A DNA stretch of 64,000 nucleotides from Variovorax sp. ZS18.2.2 (GTDB taxonomy: Bacteria; Pseudomonadota; Gammaproteobacteria; Burkholderiales; Burkholderiaceae_C): positions 1 to 64,000 of the forward strand of contig NZ_JANLNM010000001.1 in assembly GCF_024701975.1 (NCBI RefSeq). The letters are read 5' to 3'. Below are positions 47,515 to 58,328 of the stretch, in pieces. A program made the position numbers and the translations under genes. Each line of letters begins with the position of its first letter. The stretch's first letter is position 1. The notes under the pieces were generated by a model. It saw only the letters and a list, made by a program, of their open reading frames with translations. It did no database searches and was not told where the DNA came from.

Positions 47515-47545
47515 GCAAAAAGCCGCCGCTCTGGCGGCTTTTTGC
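47515..47545 (+). terminator. Intrinsic terminator after rplS
   Basis: GCAAAAAGCCGCC-GCTCT-GGCGGCTTTTTGC folds as a 13-bp stem with a T-run. The symmetric A/T flanks also allow function on the other strand. Confidence 0.9.
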
Positions 47546-47622
47546 GTTGTTGCTCCTGCTCAAAGACAACTTTTCGTTTTTCCGCTCTACTTCTTCTTTC
47601 CGGCCCCGGTACTTTTCATCTC

Positions 47623-48432
47623 TTGACCACCTCATCCACTTCCCCGCAGGACGCCTCTCTCGAACCCGTCAACGCCGTGGCGCCGTCCACGCTGCCACCG
47701 TTCGATCCTCGGAAGGCGCCTTTCGCGGTGAGGAACGATGGGTTGCCGGCTGTGCCGGCCGCGCAGTTGACGGCACAGGCCCTGCGGGCTCGTTTCGAAA
47801 CGCCGCCGGTCTGGACCCCCGAACTGCGCCGCGAGCCGCGATTGACCGAGCGCGTACCCGCCCAGGCGGCCGTGCTCGTGCCGATCGTGCAGCGCTCGCA
47901 AGGCGCGACCGTGCTGCTGACCGAGCGCACCGCGCACCTCTCGACCCATTCGGGGCAAGTGGCATTTCCCGGTGGCCGCGTCGACCCCGAGGACGCGAAC
48001 GTCGCGGCCGCCGCATTGCGCGAGGCCTGGGAAGAGGTCGGCCTTTCGGCGCAATACATCGAAGTGCTCGGCAACCTGCCGACCTACACAACGGTCACTT
48101 CCTTCATCGTGACACCGGTGGTTGCGCTGGTGCAGCCCGGCTTCGAACTCACCATCAATCCCTACGAAGTCGCCGATGCCTTTGAAGTGCCGCTCGCGTG
48201 GCTGATGGACCCGGCCAACCACCGCCACCACACCGTGCCCGCCCCCGACGGCACGAAGCGCCAGTGGTACTCGATGCCCTACCAGGACGGCGCCGACGAG
48301 CGCTTCGTCTGGGGTGCCACCGCTGGCATGCTGCGCAATCTTTACCGTTTCTTGAGCGCCCCCATAGCCGGGCTGCGCCCGGCCGGCCCCCCGCGGGGGA
48401 TCAAGTCAAGTGGCAAAGCCACATTGACTTGA
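47623..48432 (+). CDS. NUDIX hydrolase, CoA pyrophosphatase type
   Basis: About 269 residues if started at TTG 47623; no ATG is available and GTG 47671 is an alternative start. The Nudix box reads GGRVDPEDANVAAAALREAWEEVGL, with the upstream STHSGQVAFPGG block specific to CoA-pyrophosphatase-like (YeaB/NudL) members, which cleave CoA to 3',5'-ADP and phosphopantetheine. Its last codons and stop lie in a strong hairpin. Confidence 0.88.
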   Translation: MTTSSTSPQDASLEPVNAVAPSTLPPFDPRKAPFAVRNDGLPAVPAAQLTAQALRARFETPPVWTPELRREPRLTERVPAQAAVLVPIVQRSQGATVLLTERTAHLSTHSGQVAFPGGRVDPEDANVAAAALREAWEEVGLSAQYIEVLGNLPTYTTVTSFIVTPVVALVQPGFELTINPYEVADAFEVPLAWLMDPANHRHHTVPAPDGTKRQWYSMPYQDGADERFVWGATAGMLRNLYRFLSAPIAGLRPAGPPRGIKSSGKATLT

Positions 48433-48469
48433 GAGCGCCTGAATCCCGGCTGAACCTGGGGGCGCTCTC
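48401..48469. repeat. Two consecutive hairpins at the NUDIX 3' end
   Basis: TCAAGTCAAGTGGC pairs with GCCACATTGACTTGA (48401-48432), enclosing a AAA loop and the stop codon. GAGAGCGCC (48431-48439) pairs with GGCGCTCTC (48461-48469). They lie just before the CobD-like gene and probably act in termination or mRNA stability. Confidence 0.6.
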
Positions 48470-48483
48470 GCTATCATCGAAGG

Positions 48484-49485
48484 ATGAGCTTCTTTGCCAT
48501 CCTGTGCGCGTTGCTGATCGAACAGGTGAGGCCGCTGGGCCCTCACAACCCCGTGTACGGCACCGTTCTCGCGTGGACCCGCTGGACCAGCCGCAATTTC
48601 GATGCGGGCAAGCCCCATCACGGATGGATCGCCTGGGGGCTCGCCGTCTTCGTGCCCACGCTCGTGGCGCTCGGCGTGCATTGGCTGCTGGTGCTCACGC
48701 TGGGCCTGCCGTTCGCGGTGCTCTGGAGCATCGCGGTGCTCTACGTCACGCTGGGGTTCCGGCAGTTCAGCCATCACTTCACCGACATCCGCGACGCGCT
48801 CGACGAGGGCGACGAGCCGCTCGCTCGCTCGCTGCTCGCGCACTGGCAGGGCGTCGATGCCGCCGAGCTCAAGCGCAGCGAGATCGTGCGCCATGTGATC
48901 GAGCATTCGGTCATCGCCGCGCACCGCCATGTGTTCGGCGTGCTGGCGTGGTTCTCGGTGCTCGCCGCCATCGGCCTCGGACCGGCCGGCGCGGTGTTCT
49001 ACCGCATGAGCGAATTCGTCGCACGCTACTGGGCCCACAAGAACGGCGCGGCGGTGCAGCCGTCGAGCGTGTCCGTGCAGCAGGCGGCCGAGAGCGCCTG
49101 GCATGGCATCGACTGGCTGCCCGCGCGCATCACGGCGTTGGGCTTCGCGGTGGTCGGCAGTTTCGAGGAGGCCATCGACTGCTGGCGCAACGACGCCCGG
49201 CGCTTTCCGAACGAGAACGACGGCGTGATCCTTGCGGCCACTTCCGGCGCGGTCAATGTGCGACTGGGCGGCGGTTCGCTGAGCCCTATTCCCGTCACTG
49301 ACCCGTTGCCGCGCGCGCAGGCCGGCGAATCGGTGATCGATGACCGCAGGCCCGACAGCGGCAGCACGCCGGGGCGCGAGCCCGAGCCCGGGCACTTGCG
49401 CAGCGTGGTCGGCCTCGTCTGGCGCTCGGTCGTGATGTGGATGGTGCTGCTGGCGTTGTTGACGCTCGCCCGTCTGCTTGGCTGA
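48484..49485 (+). CDS. CobD/CbiB-like membrane protein
   Basis: A 333-residue protein with N-terminal [17 protein letters not shown] and about four membrane segments. [42 protein letters not shown] and the late [16 protein letters not shown] block recall CobD/CbiB (aminopropanol addition in cobalamin synthesis), but this divergent group is also annotated AmpE-like. No other cobalamin genes are nearby, so the enzymatic role is doubtful. It overlaps nothing and precedes hisC. Confidence 0.75.
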   Translation: MSFFAILCALLIEQVRPLGPHNPVYGTVLAWTRWTSRNFDAGKPHHGWIAWGLAVFVPTLVALGVHWLLVLTLGLPFAVLWSIAVLYVTLGFRQFSHHFTDIRDALDEGDEPLARSLLAHWQGVDAAELKRSEIVRHVIEHSVIAAHRHVFGVLAWFSVLAAIGLGPAGAVFYRMSEFVARYWAHKNGAAVQPSSVSVQQAAESAWHGIDWLPARITALGFAVVGSFEEAIDCWRNDARRFPNENDGVILAATSGAVNVRLGGGSLSPIPVTDPLPRAQAGESVIDDRRPDSGSTPGREPEPGHLRSVVGLVWRSVVMWMVLLALLTLARLLG

Positions 49486-49495
49486 GCGGCGCGAC

Positions 49496-50577
<1,082 letters not shown>

Positions 50578-50584
<7 letters not shown>

Positions 50585-51537
50585 CGCGTCTGGCTCAGCT
50601 CGGCGAACAGCTCGCCGTAGATCCTGTAGCGCGACGCGCTGATCGGGCCCGCATGTGTCGGCGTCTCGACGTTCGAGATCACGCCGCAGCCGGGCTCGTG
50701 CAGGTGGGTGCAGTTGTAGAACTTGCAGTCCCCCGTGTGCTCGGCGATGTCGGGCATCAACCCGGCGAGCTGCATCGGCTCGATGTGGTTCAGGCCGAAT
50801 TCCTGGAAGCCCGGCGAGTCGATCAGGCCGGTGGTGCGCGCTTCGTCGATCCAGTACCAGGTGGTGCTCGTGGTCGTGTGCTTGCCGGAATTCAGCGCCT
50901 GCGAGATTTCCTGGGTCAGCACCGTTGCACCCGGCACCAGCAAATTGGTCAACGTGCTCTTGCCTGAACCCGAGGGGCCAAGTACGAGGGTGGACTTGCC
51001 GGACAGCAGCTTCATCAGCGATGCATAGTCCGCCTCGCCCGACGCCTTGAGCGAGAGCGGCAGCACGCCGTGATGCATGCGGCGATAAGGCGCCAGCTTG
51101 GTCCAGGCGCGCTCGAAGGGCTCGACCAGGTCGCTTTTGTTGAGCGCGATGATCGGCGTGATGCGCTCGGCTTCCGCCGCGATCAGCGCGCGCGCCAGTT
51201 GATGCTCGGAAAACTCCGGCTCGGCCGCAATCAGGATCAGCACATGGTCGAGGTTCGCCGCAAAAGACTTTGTGCGGATCTCGTCCTGCCGGTAGAAGAG
51301 GTTGCGCCGTGGCAGCACTTCCTCGATGGTGCCTTCGTCCTCGGTGGCCTGCCAGCGCACGCGGTCGCCGACCACGGCCTGGCTCTTCTTGCCGCGCGGG
51401 TGGCAGATCAGCCGCTCTCCCGTGGGCGTTTCGACGAGGCAGTGACGCCCGTGGCTGGCAACGACGAGGCCGTCATGATGCGCCTTCCCTGTGTTGTGCG
51501 CAGCAGGAGTGAAGGCGGCGCGGCCTGGCTTAGCCAC
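50578..51537 (-). CDS. rsgA: Ribosome small-subunit-dependent GTPase A
   Basis: A 319-residue GTPase with circularly permuted G motifs: an OB domain, NKSD, then [24 protein letters not shown] and a C-terminal zinc module [14 protein letters not shown]. It starts at GTG 51537. It releases factors during 30S maturation. The upstream pterin dehydratase gene ends 12 bp before its start. Confidence 0.95.
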
Positions 51538-51549
51538 AGGCGTGTTTCC

Positions 51550-51900
51550 TCACGCGGAGGGACTCGCAACCAGCGCGTCGGCTTGCCGAGCGCAATCGAA
51601 ATCGGTGACCGACAGGCCCTTTACGTCGTGCGTGTTGAAGCGCACCACGCAGCGGTTGTAGTGCACCGACAGGTCGGGGTGGTGGTCTTGCGTGTGCGCC
51701 ACGAGCGCCAGCGCGTTCACGAAGGCGATGGTCTCGAAGTAGTTGGCGAAGGTGAAGGTCTTCTCGATGGCGACATCGGCGCCGTCGCCGGTGAGCTTCC
51801 AGTGGTCGAGCTTGGCGAGGCCGGAAACGATCTCCGTGGCACTCAGTGCCTGGCGGGGAGGAAGGTTCTTCCAGTCCTTGGGTTTGAACATGCTGCTCAT
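51550..51900 (-). CDS. phhB: 4a-hydroxytetrahydrobiopterin dehydratase
   Basis: A 116-residue PCD/DCoH protein: LATIEKTFTFANYFETIAFVN-type helix region, VAHTQDHHPDLSVHYNRCVVRFNTHDVKGLS with the catalytic His residues. It regenerates pterin cofactor used by aromatic hydroxylases. Upstream of rsgA on the same strand. Confidence 0.93.
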   Translation of the reverse strand: MSSMFKPKDWKNLPPRQALSATEIVSGLAKLDHWKLTGDGADVAIEKTFTFANYFETIAFVNALALVAHTQDHHPDLSVHYNRCVVRFNTHDVKGLSVTDFDCARQADALVASPSA

Positions 51901-51931
51901 GAGGGGCTTTGCTGAAATGTGAGGTGGTTGA

Positions 51932-53197
51932 TCACGCCGCAGTCATGCGCGCAAGGCGCTCGGATGCGGGCGGATGGGAGTAGTAGAACTTGACGAACAC
52001 CGGATCGGGCGTGAGCGTCGATGCGTTGTCCTGATAGAGCTTGAGCAGGGCGGCGGAAAGGTCGGCGCCGCTGGTCTGTGCGACGGCATAGGCATCGGCC
52101 TCGAACTCGTGCTTGCGCGAAAGGCGCGCCGGCAACGGGGCCACGAAGAAGCCGAACACCGGCACCGCGAGCATGAACAGCAGCAGGGCCAGCGCGCTGT
52201 TCGGCGCGGCCGGCGACATGTTCGGCTGCACGCCCAGGCCGGTATAGAACCAGACCTGGGTCGAGACCCAGCCCAGCAGCGCGAAGCCGGCGAGGCTCAG
52301 CGCGAATATCACGACGAGCCGCTTCACGATGTGGCGGTGCTTGAAGTGGCCGAGTTCATGCGCGAGCACCGCTTCCATTTCACCGGCATTTAGCTGGCGC
52401 AGCAGCGTGTCGTAGAAGACCACACGCTTGCTTGCGCCGAAGCCTGTGAAATAGGCGTTGGCATGCGCGCTGCGGGTGCTGCCGTCCATCACGAAAAGGC
52501 CCTTGGCCTTGAAGCCGCAGCGCTTGAGCAAGGCCGTCACGCGCTCCTTGAGCGTCGGATCGTCGAGCGGCTCGAACTTGTTGTACAGCGGAGCAATGAA
52601 GATCGGGTAGATCACCATCCCCAGCAGGCTGTAGCCCATCCATGAGGCCCAGGCCCAGAGCCACCACAGCTCGCCGGCCGCGCCCATGAGCCAGAGGATC
52701 AGCGCTGCAATCGGCAGCCCCATCGCGGTGCCGATGGCGATCGACTTCAGGGCGTCTTTGAGCCAGAGCCCCCAGGTCATCTTGTTGAAACCGAAGCGCT
52801 CCTCGAGCCTGAAGGTCTGCCAGAGCGCGAATGGCAGTTCGAGGAGGCCGCTGATCGCCGCGAACGCTCCCAGCAGCACCAACTGCTGCACCATGCCGCC
52901 ACCGAGCCACACCAGCAGCAGCTTGTTCAACACATCGAGCCCGCCAAGCAACGTCCATCCCAGCAGCAGCGCCGCGCCCCAGGCCATCTCGACCAGGCCG
53001 AAACGGACCTTGGCGATCGTGTAGTCGGCCGCCTTCTGGTGTGCCGCGAGCGTGATGGTCTGCGCGAAAGCTTCCGGCACGGTGCCGCGGTGCTGCGCCA
53101 CATGGCGCACCTGACGCGAAGCGAGCCAGAACTTCACGAGCAGGCCTGCAACGAGCGCGGCCGCGAAGGCGATGGTGAAGATGAGCGAATAGGACAT
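51932..53197 (-). CDS. Ste24-type M48 metalloprotease
   Basis: A 421-residue membrane protease with several N-terminal helices, then DTLLRQLNAGEMEAVLAHELGHFKHRHIVKRLV carrying HELGH, and the third metal ligand in RKHEFEADAYAVAQTSGAD. This matches the Ste24/CAAX-protease-1-like group, a membrane quality-control protease in bacteria. It is 31 bp upstream of phhB, and divergent from orn. Confidence 0.9.
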   Translation of the reverse strand: MSYSLIFTIAFAAALVAGLLVKFWLASRQVRHVAQHRGTVPEAFAQTITLAAHQKAADYTIAKVRFGLVEMAWGAALLLGWTLLGGLDVLNKLLLVWLGGGMVQQLVLLGAFAAISGLLELPFALWQTFRLEERFGFNKMTWGLWLKDALKSIAIGTAMGLPIAALILWLMGAAGELWWLWAWASWMGYSLLGMVIYPIFIAPLYNKFEPLDDPTLKERVTALLKRCGFKAKGLFVMDGSTRSAHANAYFTGFGASKRVVFYDTLLRQLNAGEMEAVLAHELGHFKHRHIVKRLVVIFALSLAGFALLGWVSTQVWFYTGLGVQPNMSPAAPNSALALLLFMLAVPVFGFFVAPLPARLSRKHEFEADAYAVAQTSGADLSAALLKLYQDNASTLTPDPVFVKFYYSHPPASERLARMTAA

Positions 53198-53256
53198 GGA
53201 GCGGCGAGTTTAGTCCCCGGTAAATCGGGGCGCAGGCCTTGGGCGACAATCCTGCG

Positions 53257-53853
53257 ATGCCCGAATCCCTTGACCCGACGCCCCCCGCAGCCGTGCCTAC
53301 CCTGAAGAAAAGCGACCAGAACCTGGTCTGGCTGGACTGCGAGATGAGCGGCCTCGACCCCGAGAAAGAGTTCCTGCTCGAGATCGCCGTGGTCGTTACC
53401 GGCCCCGACCTCACGCCCCGCATCGACGGCCCGGTGCTCGTCATTCACCAGAGCGACGCCGTGCTCGACGCCATGGACGCCTGGAACAAGGGCACCCACG
53501 GCCGCAGCGGCCTGATCGACAAGGTGAAGGCCTCCACGCTGGACGAAGCCGCGGCCGAGCAGCAACTGCTGGAATTCATCGCCAAGTACATCCCCCGCAG
53601 CGGCTCGCCGATGTGCGGCAACACGATCGGGCAGGACCGGCGGTTCCTGGTCAAGTTCATGCCCAAGCTGGAGGCGTACTTCCACTACCGAAATCTCGAC
53701 GTCAGCACCCTCAAGGAACTGGCCAAGCGCTGGAAGCCCTCGGCCTACAGCGCCTTCAAGAAACAGCAGGCGCACACCGCGCTGGCCGACGTGCACGAGT
53801 CCATCGAGGAGCTCGCCCACTACCGGGAAACCTTCCTTCGCCTGACCGATTGA
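53257..53853 (+). CDS. orn: Oligoribonuclease
   Basis: A 198-residue DEDDh 3'-5' exonuclease that degrades dinucleotides and pGpG. Motifs: [21 protein letters not shown] (ExoI), [13 protein letters not shown] (ExoII), [19 protein letters not shown] (ExoIII). ATG 53257 is preferred over TTG 53239. It is divergent from the M48 gene. Confidence 0.96.
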   Translation: MPESLDPTPPAAVPTLKKSDQNLVWLDCEMSGLDPEKEFLLEIAVVVTGPDLTPRIDGPVLVIHQSDAVLDAMDAWNKGTHGRSGLIDKVKASTLDEAAAEQQLLEFIAKYIPRSGSPMCGNTIGQDRRFLVKFMPKLEAYFHYRNLDVSTLKELAKRWKPSAYSAFKKQQAHTALADVHESIEELAHYRETFLRLTD

Positions 53854-53860
53854 TAAGGGA

Positions 53861-53890
53861 TTAGGTAAAAACCCGAAGCCGTGCCATAAT
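53861..53890 (+). promoter_or_regulatory. Candidate promoter for the DEAD-box helicase gene
   Basis: CATAAT (53885-53890) followed by CGCAGGCTTC matches the -10 plus discriminator found before three ribosomal protein genes. A weak TTAGGT lies 18 bp upstream. Confidence 0.5.
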
Positions 53891-54102
53891 CGCAGGCTTC
53901 GCTGATTTGCATTTGTCACAGGACACATCAGCGTCTCTTGCATCTCCCTATCTTGCACACCGCGCCCGATCGCATTCGCTGATCAAAAAGGGCCGCAGCC
54001 TCAGGCGTTAGCCGGAAGCTGAATGTCGTTGGATGGTTGATGTTTTTAACCACCAACGGGGCGCCGCCTACGGCAGCGCTCGCGTTTGAGATTGATATCT
54101 AC
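53891..54102 (+). promoter_or_regulatory. Long structured 5' leader of the DEAD-box helicase
   Basis: About 210 nt separate the promoter and ATG 54103. A stable stem TTGG-A-TGGTT/AACCACCAA (54029-54056) with a T-rich loop lies in the second half, followed by GC-rich arms near 54058-54080. Long leaders that control translation are known for cold-shock DEAD-box helicases; the role here is inference. No coding frame is convincing in it. Confidence 0.5.
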
Positions 54103-56046
54103 ATGACCGACGCTTTTGAAGCGCAGGGCGAGTTCGCGCCTGTGCAATCCGCTACCAACAACGAATTCACCGCCGCTGTGGACACTGTGTCCGAAGCGCC
54201 GATCCTCGAGGCGCTCGATGCAGCCGCCCCCGAGGCTGCTGCGGTCGAACAAGAACCCAGCCTGCCCAACGGTTTCATCCGCCTGGGCCTCGCACCCGAA
54301 CTGATCGCCGCCGTGGCCGACCTGGGCTTCACCCAGCCGACCACCGTGCAAGACAAGGTGATCCCGCTCGCCATGGGCGGTGAAGCCGGCCAGGACGGCA
54401 AGGCCCGTTTTGTCGACCTGATGGTCTCGAGCCAGACCGGTTCGGGCAAGACCGCAGCCTTCCTGCTGCCCGTGCTGCACACCCTCCTGAAGCGCCAAGC
54501 CGAAGCCGAAGCCGAAGCCAAGGCCGAATTCCAGCGCCAGGCCGCCGAAGCCGCAGCTCGTGGTGAAGCCGCGCCGAAGAAGCCCAAGCGCAAGGACCCG
54601 ACCAACGCCCGCCATTTCAAGGCCGCCACCCCCGGCGCCCTGATCCTGTGCCCGACGCGCGAACTCGCGCAGCAAGTCGCGCACGACGCCATCGAACTGG
54701 TTCGCCATTGCCGCGGTCTTCGCATCGCCAACGTCGTGGGCGGCATGCCTTACCAGTTGCAGATAGCCAAGCTGCAGAACGCCGACCTCGTGGTTGCCAC
54801 GCCGGGCCGTCTGCTCGACCTGCAACGCTCGCAGCAACTCAAGCTCGACCAGGTCAAGTTCCTGGTGGTCGACGAAGCCGACCGCATGCTCGACCTCGGC
54901 TTCTCCGACGACCTGGCCGAAGTCAACCAGCTCACCATCGAGCGCCAGCAAACGATGATGTTCAGCGCCACCTTCGCGCCGCGCATCCAGCAACTGGCCC
55001 AGCGCGTCATGCGCGAGCCGCAGCGCATCACCATCGACAGCCCGCAAGAGAAGCACGCCAACATCAAGCAGTCGCTGTACTGGGCCGACAACAGCCAGCA
55101 CAAGCGCAAGCTGCTCGACCATTGGCTGCGTGACACCAGCATCAACCAGGCGATCGTGTTTGCCAGCACGCAAGTCGAGTGCGACGGCCTCGCCAACGAC
55201 CTGCAGCAAGAGGGCTTCAGCGCCGTCGCGCTGCACGGCGCCCTGAGCCAGGGCCTGCGCAACCGTCGCCTGATGGCGCTGCGCCAAGGCCAGGTGCAGA
55301 TCCTGGTGGCCACGGACGTTGCCGCCCGCGGCATCGACGTGCCGACCATCACCCACGTCTTCAACTTCGGCCTGCCGATGAAGGCCGAGGACTACACCCA
55401 CCGCATCGGCCGCACCGGCCGTGCCGGCCGCGATGGCCTGGCCATCACCTTTGCCGAGTTCCGCGATCGCCGCAAGATCATGGACATCGAGCAATACAGC
55501 CGCCAGCAGTTCAAGGCTGAAGTGGTTGCCGGCCTCGAGCCGCAACAGCGCATGCCGCAATCGCGTCCCCCGATGGGCGAGTACCGCGGTGGCCGTGGCG
55601 ACAACCAGTCGCGCGACCGCAAGTTCGGCAATGGTGGCGGCGGCGGTGGTGGCTATCGCGGCAACAACGGCGGCGGCTATGCCGGCGCCAGCGGTTTCAA
55701 CGACCGCAATGCACGCGGTCCGGCTCCGAGCCAAGGTCATCAGGCCCCGCGCGGCTATCAAGGCGGCAACAACGCCGGCTTCGGCGGCGGTCGTGACGAC
55801 GGCGGCAACAACGGCGGTGGCGCAGGCTACGGTCGCAAGCCGGGCTGGGGCGACAGCGCCCCGCGCGGCGGCCACGGCCAGGGTCACCACGGCGCTGGCC
55901 GCGGCGACGGCGGCTTCGCGCCCCGTGAAGGCTTCGCACCTCGCGAAGGTTTCGCTCCGCGCGGCAATGGCGCAGGCCATGGCGGCCCGGGCAAGGTGTT
56001 CGTGCCCCGCGACGCACAAAAGCGTGCGTTCAAGCCCTCGCGCTGA
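54103..56046 (+). CDS. DEAD-box RNA helicase with RGG-rich tail
   Basis: A 647-residue RhlE-like helicase. All family motifs are present: LGLAPELIAAVADLGFTQPTTVQ (Q), SSQTGSGKT (I), PTRELAQQ (Ia), TPGR (Ib), DEADRMLDLGF (II), SATF (III), VATDVAARGIDVP (V), HRIGRTGRAGR (VI). An insertion with Ala/Glu/Lys repeats (RQAEAEAEAKAEFQRQ) splits motifs I and Ia. The C-terminal ~150 residues are Gly/Arg/Asn-rich with FAPREG repeated, an RNA-binding disordered tail. Start ATG 54103 rather than 54037. It acts in RNA remodelling, probably cold adaptation or ribosome assembly. Confidence 0.92.
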   Translation: MTDAFEAQGEFAPVQSATNNEFTAAVDTVSEAPILEALDAAAPEAAAVEQEPSLPNGFIRLGLAPELIAAVADLGFTQPTTVQDKVIPLAMGGEAGQDGKARFVDLMVSSQTGSGKTAAFLLPVLHTLLKRQAEAEAEAKAEFQRQAAEAAARGEAAPKKPKRKDPTNARHFKAATPGALILCPTRELAQQVAHDAIELVRHCRGLRIANVVGGMPYQLQIAKLQNADLVVATPGRLLDLQRSQQLKLDQVKFLVVDEADRMLDLGFSDDLAEVNQLTIERQQTMMFSATFAPRIQQLAQRVMREPQRITIDSPQEKHANIKQSLYWADNSQHKRKLLDHWLRDTSINQAIVFASTQVECDGLANDLQQEGFSAVALHGALSQGLRNRRLMALRQGQVQILVATDVAARGIDVPTITHVFNFGLPMKAEDYTHRIGRTGRAGRDGLAITFAEFRDRRKIMDIEQYSRQQFKAEVVAGLEPQQRMPQSRPPMGEYRGGRGDNQSRDRKFGNGGGGGGGYRGNNGGGYAGASGFNDRNARGPAPSQGHQAPRGYQGGNNAGFGGGRDDGGNNGGGAGYGRKPGWGDSAPRGGHGQGHHGAGRGDGGFAPREGFAPREGFAPRGNGAGHGGPGKVFVPRDAQKRAFKPSR

Positions 56047-56086
56047 TCCATTCTAGAGCGGCCCAGCGGCTGTCTCGCCCCAAAAG

Positions 56087-56120
56087 AAAGCCCGCGCTTC
56101 GCAAGAAGCGCGGGCTTTTT
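56087..56120 (+). terminator. Intrinsic terminator after the helicase gene
   Basis: AAAGCCCGCGCTTC-GCAA-GAAGCGCGGGCTTT is a perfect 14-bp stem with a GCAA tetraloop and a T-run. Confidence 0.95.
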
Positions 56121-56260
56121 CATTGCGGGTTTCCGAGGGGGCCGTCGCCTCGGTATTTGATTGACATCTGAATCGATGAAAAGTAATGTAATGGCGCATT
56201 GCTCCCCGGTCCGCGCCGCGGCTGCCGGTTCATCGACATCTGCTTTTCAAATTTCCGAAC

Positions 56261-57334
56261 ATGAAAATTGCGATTCTTGGCGGTGGTCACGGTGCCTACG
56301 CAGCCGCCGCGGACCTGTCCGAAGCCGGTCACGAGGTACGCCTGTGGCGTCGCGATGCCGCGGCGCTCGAGCCGGTCGTGCAGGCCGGCGCGATCACGCT
56401 GAAGGATGCCGACGGCTCGCGCGAGGTGGCACTCGCTCTCGCGACTGCCGACATCGCCGCGGCGCTCAAGGGCGCCGAGCTGCTCGTCATTCCCACCCCC
56501 GCCATCGCCCAGCACGACATCGCGCTCGCCATGGCACCGTACCTGGTCGACGGCCAGGTCGTCTTCCTGCCGCCGGGCACCTTCGGCAGCTACGTGATGG
56601 CGCGAACGGTGAAAGAGGCCGGCAACCGCGCCGACGTGGCCTGGGCCGAGACCGGCACCTTGCCGTACCTCGCACGTAAGCACGGCGAGCGCGAAGTGAA
56701 CGTCACGATCCGCGCGATCCGCCTGCCGACCGGTGTCTACCCAGCGCGCAAGGAGGCTGAGGCGATCGCAGTGATCCGGAAAGCCTACCCGGCCGTGCAC
56801 GGCTGCGGCGATGCGCTTTCGGGCGCGCTGATGAACGCCGGCCCCGTCATCCATCCGCCGCTGATGGTGATGAACGCCGCCCCGCTGCAGCACTTCGAGC
56901 GCTGGGACATCCACAACGAAGGCACCCAGCGCGCGGTGCGCGATGTGACCGACCGACTCGACCGCGAGCGCATGGCCGTGCGCGAGGCCTTCGGCCAGGG
57001 CGCGCCGCACTACCCGCTGGCCGATCACTACAACAACGACCAGTGGATGTACGGCGACGCGCACAAGCAGCTCGTCAAGTCCGGCGACTGGCGCGAGAAC
57101 ATCGACCTGCACACGCACCGCTACATCACCGAAGACACCGAGCTCGGCCTGGCTTTCCTCGCCTCGGCCGCGCGACATGCGGGCGTGGATGCGCCCATCG
57201 CGCACGGCCTGCTGGCCATCGTCGGCGGCTTCCTCGGCCGCGACCTGCGCCGCGGTCCGCGCACTTTCGAAAGCCTGGGTCTCGCCGACCTGAGTGCCGC
57301 GCAGCTCAAAGAGAGGCTGCACGATGGCGAATGA
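56261..57334 (+). CDS. Octopine/nopaline dehydrogenase-fold NAD(P) oxidoreductase
   Basis: 357 residues, starting MKIAILGGGHGAYAAAADLSEAGHEVRLW, a Rossmann GxGxxG. The opine-dehydrogenase C-domain shows SGALMNAGPVIHPPLMVMNAAPL and YNNDQWMYGDAHKQL, with the catalytic His in the NAGPVIHPP block. The family reduces or oxidises secondary amines or hydroxy acids. The substrate is not evident. First of four tightly overlapping genes (11-bp overlap with the next). Confidence 0.85.
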   Translation: MKIAILGGGHGAYAAAADLSEAGHEVRLWRRDAAALEPVVQAGAITLKDADGSREVALALATADIAAALKGAELLVIPTPAIAQHDIALAMAPYLVDGQVVFLPPGTFGSYVMARTVKEAGNRADVAWAETGTLPYLARKHGEREVNVTIRAIRLPTGVYPARKEAEAIAVIRKAYPAVHGCGDALSGALMNAGPVIHPPLMVMNAAPLQHFERWDIHNEGTQRAVRDVTDRLDRERMAVREAFGQGAPHYPLADHYNNDQWMYGDAHKQLVKSGDWRENIDLHTHRYITEDTELGLAFLASAARHAGVDAPIAHGLLAIVGGFLGRDLRRGPRTFESLGLADLSAAQLKERLHDGE

Positions 57335-58328
57335 GCGTGCGCTGCCCCGCTTTGCCGCCGTCGGTGCCGGCCGCATGGGGCGCGGCATCGCGATTGCGTT
57401 CGCTTACGCCGGCCACCGCATCTCGCTGATCGACCTGCGCCAGCGAAGCGATGAGGCTTGGCAGCACCTCCGCGACGAAGCGAAGACGGAAATCGAAGCC
57501 AGCCTCGCGGGCCTCGCGCAACTCGGTGTGATCGATGCGGCGCAGATCCAGCCCATCGCCGCGCGTGTGGACTTCGTGAATGCCGCTGCGGCGCCGCAGG
57601 CACTGGCCGCCGCCGAGCTTGTCTTCGAAGGCGTACCCGAAACCTTGGAGGCGAAACGCGAAGCCTTCGAGCACCTCAACCGTCATTGCCGCGACGACGC
57701 GATCCTCACCTCGACCACCAGCAGCATCCTCGTGACGCAGCTCGCGGCGTTGGTGCGGCTGCCCGCGCGCTTTCTCAACATGCATTGGCTCAACCCGGCG
57801 TATGTGATCCCCGTGGTCGAGCTCAGCTGTCACCCGGGCACCGACGCTGGCGTGCTCGCACGCACCAAGGCGCTGATGGAAGAGATCGGCAAGCTGCCCG
57901 TGGTCTGTGGTGCCTCGCCCGGCTACATCGTGCCGCGCCTGCAGGCGCTGGTGATGAACGAGGCGGCCCGCATGATCGAAGAGGGCGCCGCCACCGCAGA
58001 GGAAATCGACAAGGCCACGCGCTACGGCCTCGGCCTGCGCTTCGCCGCGCTCGGTGTGGTCGAGTTCATCGACTTCGGCGGCTGCGACATCCTGCATCAC
58101 GCGAGCCGCGAGATGTCCGTCTCGATTGACAAGGGCCGCTACACCGCGCCTGCCATCGTCGATCGCATGGTTGAAGAGGGACGCCTCGGCCTCAAGAGCG
58201 GCAGCGGCTTTTACGACTACGAAGGCCGCGACGTCCCAGCGTACCGGCGCGATGTGCTTTCGCGCACGCTGGGCGAGTTGAAGCACGCCGGCCTCTGGCG
58301 ACCGCCTGCCAGCGAGACGCTGTCATGA
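57324..58328 (+). CDS. 3-hydroxyacyl-CoA dehydrogenase family protein
   Basis: 334 residues from ATG 57324 (MANERALPRFAAVGAGRMGRGIAIAFAYAG). Contains the NAD fold, STTSSILVTQLA, HWLNPAYVIPVVELSCHPGTD with the catalytic His, and SPGYIVPRLQALVMNEAARMIEEGAATAEEID. Similar to L-3-hydroxyacyl-CoA dehydrogenases but also to L-carnitine/L-gulonate-type dehydrogenases, so a CoA substrate is not certain. It overlaps both neighbours. Confidence 0.85.
   Translation: MANERALPRFAAVGAGRMGRGIAIAFAYAGHRISLIDLRQRSDEAWQHLRDEAKTEIEASLAGLAQLGVIDAAQIQPIAARVDFVNAAAAPQALAAAELVFEGVPETLEAKREAFEHLNRHCRDDAILTSTTSSILVTQLAALVRLPARFLNMHWLNPAYVIPVVELSCHPGTDAGVLARTKALMEEIGKLPVVCGASPGYIVPRLQALVMNEAARMIEEGAATAEEIDKATRYGLGLRFAALGVVEFIDFGGCDILHHASREMSVSIDKGRYTAPAIVDRMVEEGRLGLKSGSGFYDYEGRDVPAYRRDVLSRTLGELKHAGLWRPPASETLS

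Noticed and set aside
48484..49485. True cobalamin biosynthesis CobD.
   Set aside because: Sequence similarity is partial and no cobalamin genes lie nearby; kept as CobD-like only.
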